NCBI RefSeq assembly: GCF_025666195.1
Contig: NZ_CP102592.1
Span: forward strand, 2,542,001-2,606,000
Length of the DNA: 64,000 nucleotides
From: Xanthomonas sp. CFBP 8443
GTDB taxonomy: Bacteria > Pseudomonadota > Gammaproteobacteria > Xanthomonadales > Xanthomonadaceae
Direction of reading: 5' to 3'
Under the pieces are notes generated by a model, which ran no database searches, was not told the DNA's origin, and worked only from the letters and a program-made list of their open reading frames with translations. The position numbers and the translations under genes are program-made. Of the stretch, positions 35,220 to 44,642 are shown piece after piece. How positions within the stretch are numbered: position 1 is the stretch's first letter; every line of letters starts with the position of its first letter.

Positions 35220-35927
35220 ATGACCAGCAGCGCCCGCGAACTGTTGAAATGGATCGCCTTGCTGCTGATGACCGGCGATCACGTAGCGAAGGTGCTGGCC
35301 CATGGCTATGTCCCGATCGTGTCCGAACTCGGTCGCGTCGCGTTTCCACTGTTCGCCCTGGTCATGGCCTACAACCTGGCCCAGCCAGGTGCCGACGTAC
35401 TCAAGTCCGTGCGCCGATTGCTGCTGTGGGGCATCGTGGCGCAGCCGGTGCACGGACTCGCGTTCGGCTACTGGGCGCCGTTCAACATATTGCTCAGCTT
35501 CGCCCTGGCCGCCGCCGCGATCTGGAGCATCCAGCAACGGCAATGGATCTTGCTCGGCATGTGCGTCCTGGCCGCGCCGCCATTGGTGGACTACAACTGG
35601 GCCGGCCTGATCCTGGTGCTGGCCGCCTGGTGGGTGTTTCGTCTGCACGCGGTGCCGCATGCGTCGCGCCAGGGCGCCTCCCGGCACGGCTTCCGCCATA
35701 TGATTGAACACCGCTATGCGCGCATCGCCGTACTCCTCGCGGCGTTCGGACCGCTGTGCTGGTGGAACGGCAATGGCTGGGCCTTGCTGGCACTGCCAGC
35801 GGTGGCGCTGCTGGCGAACCGCCATTTCCCCATTCCACGGACGCGCTGGGCGTTCTACATCTACTACGTGGGGCATCTGGCGGTGCTTGCGGTGCTGGCG
35901 CGGACGATGGCCGTACATACCGCCTGA
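35220..35927 (+). CDS. TraX-family integral membrane protein
   Basis: 235 residues, seven to eight membrane helices. It begins ARELLKWIALLLMTGDHVAKVL, with GRVAFPLFALVMAYNL following: the TraX signature (KWIALITMLIDH-type first helix, GR-AFPLF second). TraX acetylates F pilin at its N-terminus, but chromosomal TraX proteins without conjugation genes, as here, have unknown substrates and resemble membrane acyltransferases. Start ATG 35220 rather than the longer upstream frame, which lacks hydrophobic features. Confidence 0.82.
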   Translation: MTSSARELLKWIALLLMTGDHVAKVLAHGYVPIVSELGRVAFPLFALVMAYNLAQPGADVLKSVRRLLLWGIVAQPVHGLAFGYWAPFNILLSFALAAAAIWSIQQRQWILLGMCVLAAPPLVDYNWAGLILVLAAWWVFRLHAVPHASRQGASRHGFRHMIEHRYARIAVLLAAFGPLCWWNGNGWALLALPAVALLANRHFPIPRTRWAFYIYYVGHLAVLAVLARTMAVHTA

Positions 35928-35997
35928 CATCGGGGCGTTGCATCTGTCTAAGCGTGCGCTTCACTCCTCGCATATCATCTCTGCCACGGGGGTGAGC

Positions 35998-36429
35998 ATG
36001 GATGTTCGTGTCTTAGGGCTGTTCTTGTTGCTTTCGGCGTCCGCTTTGTCTGCGCAGACGCGCTCAGCCGCTGGCCGCGGCATCGAGCGTGTGAACCCGA
36101 ATCGCAATGTCACTGCGGTTCCGAAGCTCGATTGTCGCAAGCTTCTTGCTAGCGATCCTCGGCCATGGGTACATGCATATTGCGAGCATGTCGACTTCGC
36201 GATGCAGGACGGCATGTCCCGCGCCTGGGGACGTCCTCGGCCATCTTCGGTTCTTCTCGATATCCCTGCACTTGGTACCGCTGAAGCCAAGGCTTCCGGC
36301 GTCTCATGTTCCGAGGGCCGTGTGATCCGCAGAGTGGGCAATGGCTGGGAGCAAGCGCTCGATCAGCAGCGTAACTATCTGCGCTGCCGACCCTCGGTAG
36401 AGCTGCCGGCGATATCCATTGGTCAATGA
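35998..36429 (+). CDS. Small secreted hypothetical protein
   Basis: 143 residues. Clear signal peptide MDVRVLGLFLLLSASALSA, then a mature domain with four cysteines (in LDCRKLL, AYCEHVDF, VSCSEGR and YLRCRPS), probably forming two disulfides in the periplasm. GGGGGT upstream of ATG 35998 is an acceptable ribosome-binding site. No family recognised. Last intact gene before dif. Confidence 0.65.
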   Translation: MDVRVLGLFLLLSASALSAQTRSAAGRGIERVNPNRNVTAVPKLDCRKLLASDPRPWVHAYCEHVDFAMQDGMSRAWGRPRPSSVLLDIPALGTAEAKASGVSCSEGRVIRRVGNGWEQALDQQRNYLRCRPSVELPAISIGQ

Positions 36430-36570
36430 CCGGGTGGGGCTTGCCACTGTGTACGCCTTATCCTGCGATCGATCCACCTTGCAAGGCGAGATGGAGCCGG
36501 CTCGAGGCTTACCAGGGCAAGAGCAATGCCAGCAAGAATGGTGGCAACCCGCGCCCCAGCAACACGGCGG

Positions 36571-36598
36571 TTTTAACATAATATACATTATGCGAAAT
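36571..36598 (-). other. dif: Chromosome dimer resolution site dif
   Basis: 28-bp site. On the minus strand it reads ATTTCGCATAA - TGTATA - TTATGTTAAAA: XerC arm, six-base central region, XerD arm. It matches E. coli dif at 24 of 28 positions, including the whole core. It is the only such site I see in the window. FtsK-orienting octamers (GGGNAGGG) point toward it from both sides, supporting a genuine terminus dif rather than a phage copy. Confidence 0.88.
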
Positions 36599-36602
36599 AC
36601 GT

Positions 36603-37413
36603 GATGCAGGCGGCACGGGTCCGGGTGCGCTGGATCTGGCTGTTGACCAGGCGTTGGTGGCCGCCGGCCTCAAGGCCAAGGTCGGGCCGTTAAAGCTGTC
36701 GACGGTGGTCCAGCGTGTGGCGGTGCTGTCTAAGGCGCACAAGCTCAAGCGCCTGGCCAACCCGTGCGAGTTGCCCAGTGTCAGGACGCTGCTGAGCCGC
36801 GCCCGCCGAGCCTCAGTCAAACGCGGTGAGCGACCGACCAAGAAGACCGCCATCACACGCCCTGAGCTCGAGGCCATGCTGGCGACCTGTGACGACAGTT
36901 TGGAAGGGCTGCGTGACCGTGCCCTGCTCTGCTTTGGCTTTGCCAGTGGCGGGCGACGGCGCAGCGAGATCGCCGTCGCCTACGCAAGGTTGGCGACGAC
37001 GGCTTTATATATCGACTGGAGTACTCCAAGACCCAGCAGGCGGCGTGAATGCAGATTCGACGCCGGACAAGCCGATCCTTGGGCGCAGTGCCGAAGCGCT
37101 CGCGGCCTGGCTCGATGCAGCAGATATCCACGAAGGAGCAATCTTCCGGCGGATCTGGAAGGATCGAGTTGGCCCTGCCCTGCTCCCTGGCTCGGTGGCG
37201 TCGATCGTGAAGCGTCGTGCCCGTCTGGCCGGGTTGGAAGGCGACTTCGGGGCGCACAGCCTTCGATCGGGGTTCGTAACCGAGGCCGGCAAGCAAGGCG
37301 TCCCACTCCCGGTCGTGATGGCGATGACCGAGCATCGTTCCGTGGCAAGCGTGATTGGGTACTTTCAGGTCGGTGCAGCACAGGACAATCCGGCCGCCCG
37401 TCTTCTCAAATAA
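36603..37413 (+). pseudogene. Tyrosine recombinase/integrase, broken
   Basis: Reads as a site-specific recombinase in three frames. The first frame (36603 to about 36980) ends in FGFASGGRRRSEIAVA with the first catalytic Arg. A second (about 36979-37045) gives LRKVGDDGFIYRLEYSKTQQA. A third (about 37046-37413) carries AHSLRSGF (His-x2-Arg), TEHRS and GYF with the catalytic Tyr. Two frameshifts therefore interrupt it, and the N-terminal domain is truncated close to dif, with no good start. Probably the decayed integrase of an element that entered beside dif. Confidence 0.75.
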
Positions 37414-37454
37414 TGCTGTTGTTTCGAGTGAAGTCCCGGGGTGTCATTCCATAA

Positions 37455-40400
37455 TCAACCTAGCCGCTGTGCAGACCCTTGAAGGCAGATGATTGTCTTG
37501 GCCAGAGTACGTCGCAACATCGGGCGCGCATCGCACATCACGCCAGCTACATGCAGGATGTGCTGAGCATCGTCTCGTGAGAGATCCCGGGACATGAGGT
37601 GCTCTACCCACTGCTTGACTTCCCTTGCCCAGTTTTGCTCAACGGCATCGGATCCGCAGGCCATCAGGCCGGCATAAAGGCGTAGTGGCAGTGGCGTAGA
37701 AGTATGTCGCGCAAGCAGATTCTTCACTGCCGTTGCAAATTGGGCGTTGCGTGAACTTGCAGCTGTAAGGGACAGGCGGAACAGCAAAGCCGGCGTTTGA
37801 CCTGACTCGAGCAACGCATCGGATAGATCAAGCTCCTTGACGGAATTATTTAGAAGTTCGACATGTGTCTCGGGTAGTCCGCCTAGTCCGGCCAGGTGCG
37901 CCGCCGTTAATATCCTTTCCCACAATGGCAGGGAGGCGTCCTCGAGGTTTGCCGCCATGGAGTCCAGGAGCTCGTTTGGCAGGTTCTGAATGTCCTCGGA
38001 GGACCCCTCCAAGGGACCTGGCAGCCCGCTGAACACGCTGATACGACATGACGACAAGGACTCGGGATCCTCGCCAAATATCAGCTTGCCGCTGTCAGTT
38101 CGCTCGGCTTCGTCGCGCTTTGGTGCGAAGGCATTCAAGGCGCGGCCAACCAGCTCCTGTTTCAGTTGCCCGACCGACAGCATGAAGCCCCCCCATCGCG
38201 GCTCTCGCCACATGTCGGCGAGCGTTGCGTTCTGGAATTTTCCCATCGTCTGCTCAGCCCAGGTGGCAAACGCCTCACTAGAGGCGCCTGTCTCGGCAAT
38301 GGTACGTTCGATAAGTGCTGCGTGCGCAATGGACGCCAAACGGCGCCAATACACCGGGACGTCAGTAAACAGGCCGGACGTATTGAGTTGGCCATCGACC
38401 GCAGCGACGATCGCCACCGCGAGCCGCAAGCGATCGGATTGATCGCTGACAAGGCCAATGAAGTGTTCAAGCAACTCCTTGGTCAGGTCTTGAAGATCCG
38501 AAAAGACATCGTCGCGCGTCGCAATGGCTTCGAGCAGCCCGGTCAGCGACCATAGATCGATACCCGGCAACAAGGCTTTCACCAGCTCGCGCAGGCAGGA
38601 CGACGAAAGACCTGCGATCGCTCCTACCGGAGTAAGCGAAGGATGGGAGGAACGTACCAGGTCGAAGCCGATCTGTTCGGGATCGCTGGTCGCCGGCAAC
38701 AATCGGACGGCCTGGGAGAAAATCTCCAGCGACCCATGTCCTGGCCACGGCGGCACCAGTCGCTCGTAGTAACGGCGCCTCAGTGGAATCAGCACTGCAC
38801 GCTGGGTGCTGCCTTGCTCTATAGAGTCCCGGAACCTTTCAACAAAGGCGCTAGGCGTATCATTGAGATCGAGGGCAATGCGTGGGAAGTGGAAGGGATT
38901 GGCGGGGCCAGCGTGTATCTTCTCTGCCCAATCCGCTACATCGCCCCGCTCCAGGCGCGCCAAGCCAAGCAGCTCGGCGAAGTATGCGTCGCGTACCTGC
39001 GCCTCCTCGGACACCAATGGCGCATAGCGGACCGTAAATTGCCTTCCGGTTGCCGGATGGCTGCAAAAAACCGCACTCCCCTCGGCAATCGACAGTTTCC
39101 ATGTCTGCCCATCGACATCATCCACTGTAACGTCGTTGTTCTGGGAATAGAGCTCTTTCACCGCGCCGTACAGCGTCTGAGTATCAAAACTCGGCTTGCC
39201 CTCGATATGGACGGTGACCCGCGTCGTCCGGCTGAGGCCGAGACCCCCGAGGAAATCGTCGTCGTCCAGAACACGTTCGCGTACCGATGGCGGTAGACTC
39301 GCGACCATGTCCTTGGCAAGCACCGCAGTCGCGGCTTCGAGATCGACGTGGTGAAAATTCTTTTCCTTGATAATGGAATCGATGCGTCCCAAGTGGTGGA
39401 TCACGTTCTCGCACAGGACACTGAACACCTGAGGTCGATCGTCTTTCATTTCCTTCAGATAACGATCTTCCAGCCAACTGTTGTAGGCTTTCCGCTGCGG
39501 CTTCGTCACGGAGAGCATCAGGAATCGCGCCAATGTCAGCGCATCCAACGTGACGAACCTAGAGTCGTTCCATTCGCCTGGCAAACGCCCGGAAAACCCA
39601 TCGAGACGACTAAGTTCGACCAGCCATGTGGACTTGGCGCCAGATTCCCCAGCATCCCCTGAACGCTCCCAGATCGCCACGACCGCTTTGCTGATTTGCT
39701 GCCCGTGGTTGGACAGCCAAGGTGCCTCATCGGGCGTCAAGACAATTTCCGCGGCCTGCGCGAGTTGATGGCTCTCACGTATCGCACGGGCTGCTGCCGA
39801 TTCGACTAATAATCCTTCTCGCATGACGGAGGCGTCCAGCGCCGCTGTGAGCTCCTCGACGGTGACGGGAATGAACTGATACCCGGCCTGCCGCAGTCGG
39901 GTCCGGGCGTGCTGCCATTCCCGGTTGTCGATGCTTCCGGCATCAAGCAGCCAATCCAGTACTTCCAGCGTCGATTTGCAGGCTACATTCTTGTTATGGC
40001 TGTCGGTGATCACGGGATGTCGATTGGCCGCACGATCATCCACGACGATAGCTTCCAAACCTCCTTCGTGCTCCAGCAACTGAGGCAGTAGGAAACGCGG
40101 CGCGTCATCGCCTTCTAGTTCCCGACCCACCTCGCGATTGGGGCGACGCAGGCTATGCACGATCTTGCGGGACTGGCCGTCATGGACGAACTTTCTGACC
40201 GAGTCGATGGACTTGGTCACTGACTGGCTGGTCGAATCGGATTGGTCAAGCGCAGAGGCCTCGGCCTGCTTATCGGGATGCACGAAGAGGCGATACCCGG
40301 CCCGGACCAGCGATGACCAGAGATCGAGCCACTGGATGTACGCGACGCTGACGTCGTCGAGATAAAGTGTCGCGCCAGCAGGAATCTCGCTGTCGTGTGA

Positions 40401-43400
40401 CCAGCCGAGATCTTTTCGCTTGAGATATGATTCGCCACGATCATAGGCCGAGTCATCGATCGCCCCGTGCGCCTTGAGGCTTCGAAGCAGCTCGATGGTG
40501 CTGCGAAACAGGGGCGCATGTTCGCCAAAATTGGCATCCTGCGACGACAACGAGCCAGGGCGGTGCAGCGGCGCAGGCCGAATGATGTAGGCCGCACGAC
40601 CCGCCTGCGCATCTTCTTGCGCCGCATGGACAAATTGCGCCAGGTCCTGCCCTATTTCCGGCGCCAGCGCGTTTGCGAACTGGCCATTTGCTGCGGTGAC
40701 ATGCACCTCTCGCCGCGCTATAGCGCTCAATAGACGCTGGGCGTCGTAGACCCGGCTGGGCTGATGAAATTGGATCTCGTTCTGTTCATTGAACAGCCAT
40801 GGGCCCGTGGAATGAGGCAGGTATATGCGCGGGAAGACATCAAGCAACCGCGGCAACAGCTCCAGATACCCTAACGTGAGAAGCGCCGTCTGGTCGAGCG
40901 CGATGACCTGTGGCCGGGGAGCCGCGGAGCGCGCCAGGCCAAAAAAGGCAGTGATCACGACACGGAAACGTGGGTCGCGTGCCAAACGGTTCGCCTCCGC
41001 CTGACCCAGCATAAGCGCAGCAAGCGGTTGCCGGGCTTGCTGTGCCGCCAAAGCAAGGAACATCTTTGCGTCGGCGACGCTACTCCACAATTCATCCGAG
41101 CGCTTGCGGTGCTCTGGAATCATCTCGATCAGCTCGGACAGCGATCTTTGATATACCGGACCCTCTGGGCCCGACAGCTCTACCGCGGATCTAAACCAGT
41201 CCGCGACGACGACCTCGTCGTCCCAGCGGCCGCGCATGGCGACCAGATAGCAGCCAAACAAAATGTTGGGATCACCGGGACTGGCCGACGCGGCGGCTGT
41301 CGCCAAGCGCTTGGCTGTGGAGATCCGATTGAACGCGGTAGCCAATTGCGCGAATCGGAGCTGGTCTTCCGCAGAGAGTGATGCATTGGCTTGGGCCTGC
41401 TCCAGTAACAGGCCCACCTGGTCCCAATCGCAGGAGTACAGGGCCAGTTGCAACGCGATTTCACTGGAGCGCTCGGCCAGTTCCGTGGCTTTCTCGGCCA
41501 GAGCTCGCGCATCCTCCCACCTCCCTCGACGGAAAAGCGCATCGAAATACATTCCTGAAAGCACCTGAGACTGCTCGATCAGTGTCGGATTCGCGTCGAG
41601 GAAGTCGACGATCTGGTCCCATTGGTTCTGCTTGGCCAGCAATCGGAGCCACTCTTCGGCATGGTCGTGGTCCCGCGTTTGCTTGAACAGCGATTCTGCC
41701 AGTTCAGTCGCCTCTTCCAATTTCTTGGCACGCACCAACGCCCGGATCAGGTTACGCATGGGGCCGGGGGAGCCATCTGCAGCGACCGCAGCACGAAGGC
41801 TCGCGAATGATGTTTCGTCATCTACGGGCCCGATTTCCAGCTGCAACTGCGTCCGGACAAAATCGGGCAGATCGGACGCCTTCGCGAGTGCGACGGCTGC
41901 TTCTTCCAGTCGCTCGGACTGGATCAGCCCTTGGATCTCGCGGTGCTGAAGAAATGGCACTGAGAAATACGGCTTGAACTGGTCGTGAAGGGAAGGCCAC
42001 TGATCGATCCATTCCTTCGCGTTGCTCGACAACAACAGCGCCAGCCGCGCCCTCGCGTCCTCATAATTCAGGCTGCCGTACAGTTTTCCGCGCCTATCGA
42101 GTTCTTTGGCCAGACTGGACAGGTCGATTTGAACGCCTGCCTGGATGGCCAAGGGAATCCACCGCGTGTCGTGACCGGAGTTGTCCCAGAGCTGGGCCAC
42201 CTCCGTGGCCGCGGCGCTTTGGCTCACCCGGTCGCGCAGCCGCAGCCAGAGCTCGTACTCCTGGGCCGTGGTCGCGATCTTGCTCATTCCAAGCGTGTTG
42301 GCGCTGGCTTGGAACTGGGCAAATAATTCAACTGCTTTGCGACGCGCTTTGAGTCCATTCGGATCGTCGACCAACGGCATTTCGTCGGCAATCGGTGGGC
42401 CATGCAGCACAATCCATCTCATGGGTTCCGGAACGCCATACGCCAACGCCACGTGGGCTCCAGCCCAAAACAATGCCGGGAGTGCCGGTGGTGCTTCCTC
42501 CGGCACGCCTTCCCACCATGCCAGCGCCTCTTGCCACCTGCTGCGCTGCAGATGGTCCCAGAGGATCAGGAAACTTCCATCGGCATCGAAGTCCGATGGG
42601 GTGAGCGCGCCTTCGGTTACCCAAGGCCACCCGTCGCCCCCCTCGCCCTTCCTGGCGATGGCATACCGAATGGTCATGGATGTCCCGCCGCGTTCGTCCT
42701 GGATGCTCCGCAAGGCCTCACCCGAATTCTCCTGGGCTTGGATCAGGGCGGACACCAGCCTGACGTGTTGCTGTGGCGCCAACGACTGCGCTTCCTCGAG
42801 CATGGAGCGCGCAGCGCCCGCATCCTCTTCTGCGAGCACCCTAGCGGCCCAGCTCAACGCCAGCGCCCTCAACTCCTTGTTCGCGATCTGGTTCTTTCCG
42901 CCGTTCCTGACATCGCCTGCCAACTGCCTAGCCGTGTCCTGCGGCAACGCCTCCGGAAAGAAGCGCGTGACGCGCAGTGCGTGCAGTCGACGCTCGGTGT
43001 CGCCGTTGATCGCCTCAATCGGCGGATTCCGGGCAACTGCCGAATCCCTGACCAGTTGGTCGTACACCTCGATGGGCAGGGTCTTGTTGGTCAGGGTGGT
43101 TAGCAGGTCGCGCAGCTGGCCATAGGTCAGCCGGCGATGTTCCGATTCGGGCTCCATCGACGCGCGTTGGACTGCGGCAATGACCGCAGGTAGGAGTCGC
43201 CTGTTTTCAGCCCAGCTGCCGCCAATCTCTTGCTGGACGATCGCAGCCAGCCCTTCCGTCAGCGCATGTTCGAGCGGCGCGGAAGATGGGGCGTTCGCCG
43301 CCCAGGTAACCTTACAAATCAAACCGTCGACAACATCTTGGGGCGCCTTCTGCGTTAGGAATGCCGACAAACGGCCACCTGCTGGCGCGAGCGCTTCCAG

Positions 43401-43820
43401 AACCGCGATGAGGGGCGCTGAATCACCGCCCTCCCGGACCATTTCCCAGTATTCCAGTGCTGCCTGGCCGTCGACTTGATGGTCGCGGGACTTCTCCTTC
43501 CCGATGCCAGCCGTGGTCCTGTAGACGAACGAAAAATCGACCCCGGGATTCCGGGCCGCGATATCAAGGACGCGCTCCAGGTAAGTGATGGCACCGGTCA
43601 GCGTCAGGCTTGCGGAAACGTGGCGGACCTGTTCCACGTTGACCATAGCCCCGTCATCGACGGCGAGATCCTCTAGGTCCTCGACCCTCAGGATTTCGCC
43701 CGGCTGGAGCTTTAGCCACGCCAGTGCCGTGACGACGTCCTGATAGTAGTACCCGCGCTTGCTGGCGACCGCATCGGTTCCAGGAACCCCCTGCAGTTCG
43801 ATCGACCGACTACTGTTCAC
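37455..43820 (-). CDS. Giant candidate defence protein: DUF4297-like nuclease domain, helical repeats, PIN-like domain
   Basis: 2121 residues from GTG 43820, chosen for TTGGAG seven bases upstream; the longer frame to 44018 overlaps the upstream gene. N-terminus (about 15-230): KRGYYYQDVVTALAWL, LRVEDLEDLAV (Glu47, Asp51) and VEQVRH (64-67), laid out like the DUF4297/Cap4 nuclease domain of anti-phage proteins, but with Arg where the catalytic Lys of QVK is expected. Residues about 330-960 are helical repeats of TPR type. A PIN-like segment starts near 973 (VIALDQTALLTLG) and continues through VVDDRAANRHPVITD (about 1258). The last 700 residues are mostly helical and unassigned. Third gene of an operon with a winged-HTH and a nitrilase-fold protein. 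Confidence 0.7.
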   Translation of the reverse strand: MNSSRSIELQGVPGTDAVASKRGYYYQDVVTALAWLKLQPGEILRVEDLEDLAVDDGAMVNVEQVRHVSASLTLTGAITYLERVLDIAARNPGVDFSFVYRTTAGIGKEKSRDHQVDGQAALEYWEMVREGGDSAPLIAVLEALAPAGGRLSAFLTQKAPQDVVDGLICKVTWAANAPSSAPLEHALTEGLAAIVQQEIGGSWAENRRLLPAVIAAVQRASMEPESEHRRLTYGQLRDLLTTLTNKTLPIEVYDQLVRDSAVARNPPIEAINGDTERRLHALRVTRFFPEALPQDTARQLAGDVRNGGKNQIANKELRALALSWAARVLAEEDAGAARSMLEEAQSLAPQQHVRLVSALIQAQENSGEALRSIQDERGGTSMTIRYAIARKGEGGDGWPWVTEGALTPSDFDADGSFLILWDHLQRSRWQEALAWWEGVPEEAPPALPALFWAGAHVALAYGVPEPMRWIVLHGPPIADEMPLVDDPNGLKARRKAVELFAQFQASANTLGMSKIATTAQEYELWLRLRDRVSQSAAATEVAQLWDNSGHDTRWIPLAIQAGVQIDLSSLAKELDRRGKLYGSLNYEDARARLALLLSSNAKEWIDQWPSLHDQFKPYFSVPFLQHREIQGLIQSERLEEAAVALAKASDLPDFVRTQLQLEIGPVDDETSFASLRAAVAADGSPGPMRNLIRALVRAKKLEEATELAESLFKQTRDHDHAEEWLRLLAKQNQWDQIVDFLDANPTLIEQSQVLSGMYFDALFRRGRWEDARALAEKATELAERSSEIALQLALYSCDWDQVGLLLEQAQANASLSAEDQLRFAQLATAFNRISTAKRLATAAASASPGDPNILFGCYLVAMRGRWDDEVVVADWFRSAVELSGPEGPVYQRSLSELIEMIPEHRKRSDELWSSVADAKMFLALAAQQARQPLAALMLGQAEANRLARDPRFRVVITAFFGLARSAAPRPQVIALDQTALLTLGYLELLPRLLDVFPRIYLPHSTGPWLFNEQNEIQFHQPSRVYDAQRLLSAIARREVHVTAANGQFANALAPEIGQDLAQFVHAAQEDAQAGRAAYIIRPAPLHRPGSLSSQDANFGEHAPLFRSTIELLRSLKAHGAIDDSAYDRGESYLKRKDLGWSHDSEIPAGATLYLDDVSVAYIQWLDLWSSLVRAGYRLFVHPDKQAEASALDQSDSTSQSVTKSIDSVRKFVHDGQSRKIVHSLRRPNREVGRELEGDDAPRFLLPQLLEHEGGLEAIVVDDRAANRHPVITDSHNKNVACKSTLEVLDWLLDAGSIDNREWQHARTRLRQAGYQFIPVTVEELTAALDASVMREGLLVESAAARAIRESHQLAQAAEIVLTPDEAPWLSNHGQQISKAVVAIWERSGDAGESGAKSTWLVELSRLDGFSGRLPGEWNDSRFVTLDALTLARFLMLSVTKPQRKAYNSWLEDRYLKEMKDDRPQVFSVLCENVIHHLGRIDSIIKEKNFHHVDLEAATAVLAKDMVASLPPSVRERVLDDDDFLGGLGLSRTTRVTVHIEGKPSFDTQTLYGAVKELYSQNNDVTVDDVDGQTWKLSIAEGSAVFCSHPATGRQFTVRYAPLVSEEAQVRDAYFAELLGLARLERGDVADWAEKIHAGPANPFHFPRIALDLNDTPSAFVERFRDSIEQGSTQRAVLIPLRRRYYERLVPPWPGHGSLEIFSQAVRLLPATSDPEQIGFDLVRSSHPSLTPVGAIAGLSSSCLRELVKALLPGIDLWSLTGLLEAIATRDDVFSDLQDLTKELLEHFIGLVSDQSDRLRLAVAIVAAVDGQLNTSGLFTDVPVYWRRLASIAHAALIERTIAETGASSEAFATWAEQTMGKFQNATLADMWREPRWGGFMLSVGQLKQELVGRALNAFAPKRDEAERTDSGKLIFGEDPESLSSCRISVFSGLPGPLEGSSEDIQNLPNELLDSMAANLEDASLPLWERILTAAHLAGLGGLPETHVELLNNSVKELDLSDALLESGQTPALLFRLSLTAASSRNAQFATAVKNLLARHTSTPLPLRLYAGLMACGSDAVEQNWAREVKQWVEHLMSRDLSRDDAQHILHVAGVMCDARPMLRRTLAKTIICLQGSAQRLG

Positions 43821-43846
43821 GTCCGGCTCCAAGAGGTTTCCGTTGA

Positions 43847-44605
43847 TCAGGCGACCATCGCCATCCCCTGCTCGATCTGGGGTTCGACCGCCCAGGCAGT
43901 ACGTCGCCTGGATGCCATGGGAGGCGTGATGAGCAATTCCTCCGCCGGTTCCGAGTGCAATGCAAAAGAAGCCACCGGTGTGACGATCGTTGCGCTCCTC
44001 CCTGCATTGAACTCGCATCCACGGATGATCGTCGTGGCGATCTCGCTCGCCACCCGCTTGGTTTCGGCTTCGGTTCGCATCATTTCGCTGCGCGACGGAT
44101 GCACCGCTCGCCAGCCGGGCTGCAATTCGCCCAGAACATCCAGGCCCAGATCCGTCATGGCGTAGACGCGCGATTGGCCGCTTCGCCGCGATTCCACCAC
44201 GCCGAGTTGCTCTAGAAGGGTTATCCGGCGATTGAAATTACCTCGGTCGGCATTCAACAGTGCCGCCAGTTCCCGTTGGGTCGGCTCCGGGGCCGATCGT
44301 CCGATCAAGGCGATTTCGTGAAGGGTCTGCACGCCATCCTTGATGTCCTTCACTCGCGCGACGGCGTCATTCAAATACTGGCGCTGGTCTGCGGTGGCGA
44401 GGAGTTGGGTAAAGGTGGTCGCCACACCCAACTCATAGGAGATGCGATCCGGCTCTCGTCCTTCCATCTGGAGCGTGTCGGATGCGCGCAGCAACGCGGC
44501 TCGCGCTTGGCCAAGCAGTTTACCGATGCGCTCCCCGTCGGGGCGCTGCAAGCCAAAGAGCGTCGGCTCGAGCAGTTCCGCGAGTACTTCGGATTTGAGC
44601 CGCAT
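43847..44605 (-). CDS. Winged-helix DNA-binding protein
   Basis: 252 residues from ATG 44605, with TAAGG six bases before it. A MarR/ArsR-like winged helix lies at about 105-155: PTQRELAALLNADRGNFNRR, then LLEQLGVVESRRSGQSRVYAMTD containing the wing. The N-terminal 100 residues are helical. The last 60 residues contain no known motif. Tandem ACAATTGT palindromes immediately upstream are a candidate binding site. It sits 26 bp before the giant gene and 37 bp after the nitrilase-fold gene, consistent with an operon regulator or a DNA-sensing component. Confidence 0.72.
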   Translation of the reverse strand: MRLKSEVLAELLEPTLFGLQRPDGERIGKLLGQARAALLRASDTLQMEGREPDRISYELGVATTFTQLLATADQRQYLNDAVARVKDIKDGVQTLHEIALIGRSAPEPTQRELAALLNADRGNFNRRITLLEQLGVVESRRSGQSRVYAMTDLGLDVLGELQPGWRAVHPSRSEMMRTEAETKRVASEIATTIIRGCEFNAGRSATIVTPVASFALHSEPAEELLITPPMASRRRTAWAVEPQIEQGMAMVA

Positions 44606-44615
44606 AGAGCGCCTT

Positions 44616-44634
44616 AACAATTGTCAACAATTGT
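44616..44634 (-). promoter_or_regulatory. Tandem palindromic operator candidate
   Basis: AACAATTGT occurs twice, at 44616-44624 and 44626-44634; each contains the palindrome ACAATTGT, and the repeat is 10 bp, one helical turn. It lies between the nitrilase-fold stop codon and the winged-HTH start, next to the ribosome-binding site, an AT-rich island in GC-rich DNA. Confidence 0.5.
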
Positions 44635-44642
44635 ATGCACAC

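Noticed and set aside
36604..37413. Integron integrase for the nearby attC cassette
   Set aside because: The broken recombinase shows no recognisable IntI-specific insertion and lies about 9 kb from the cassette, next to dif. It reads like a general tyrosine integrase.
38805..38860. AACCTTT inside the giant gene as another ECF promoter
   Set aside because: Within coding sequence, and no GCACNYA at the required spacing.
43821..44018. 66-codon N-terminal extension of the giant protein
   Set aside because: Overlaps the end of the winged-HTH gene and lacks conserved features, whereas GTG 43820 has an excellent ribosome-binding site.
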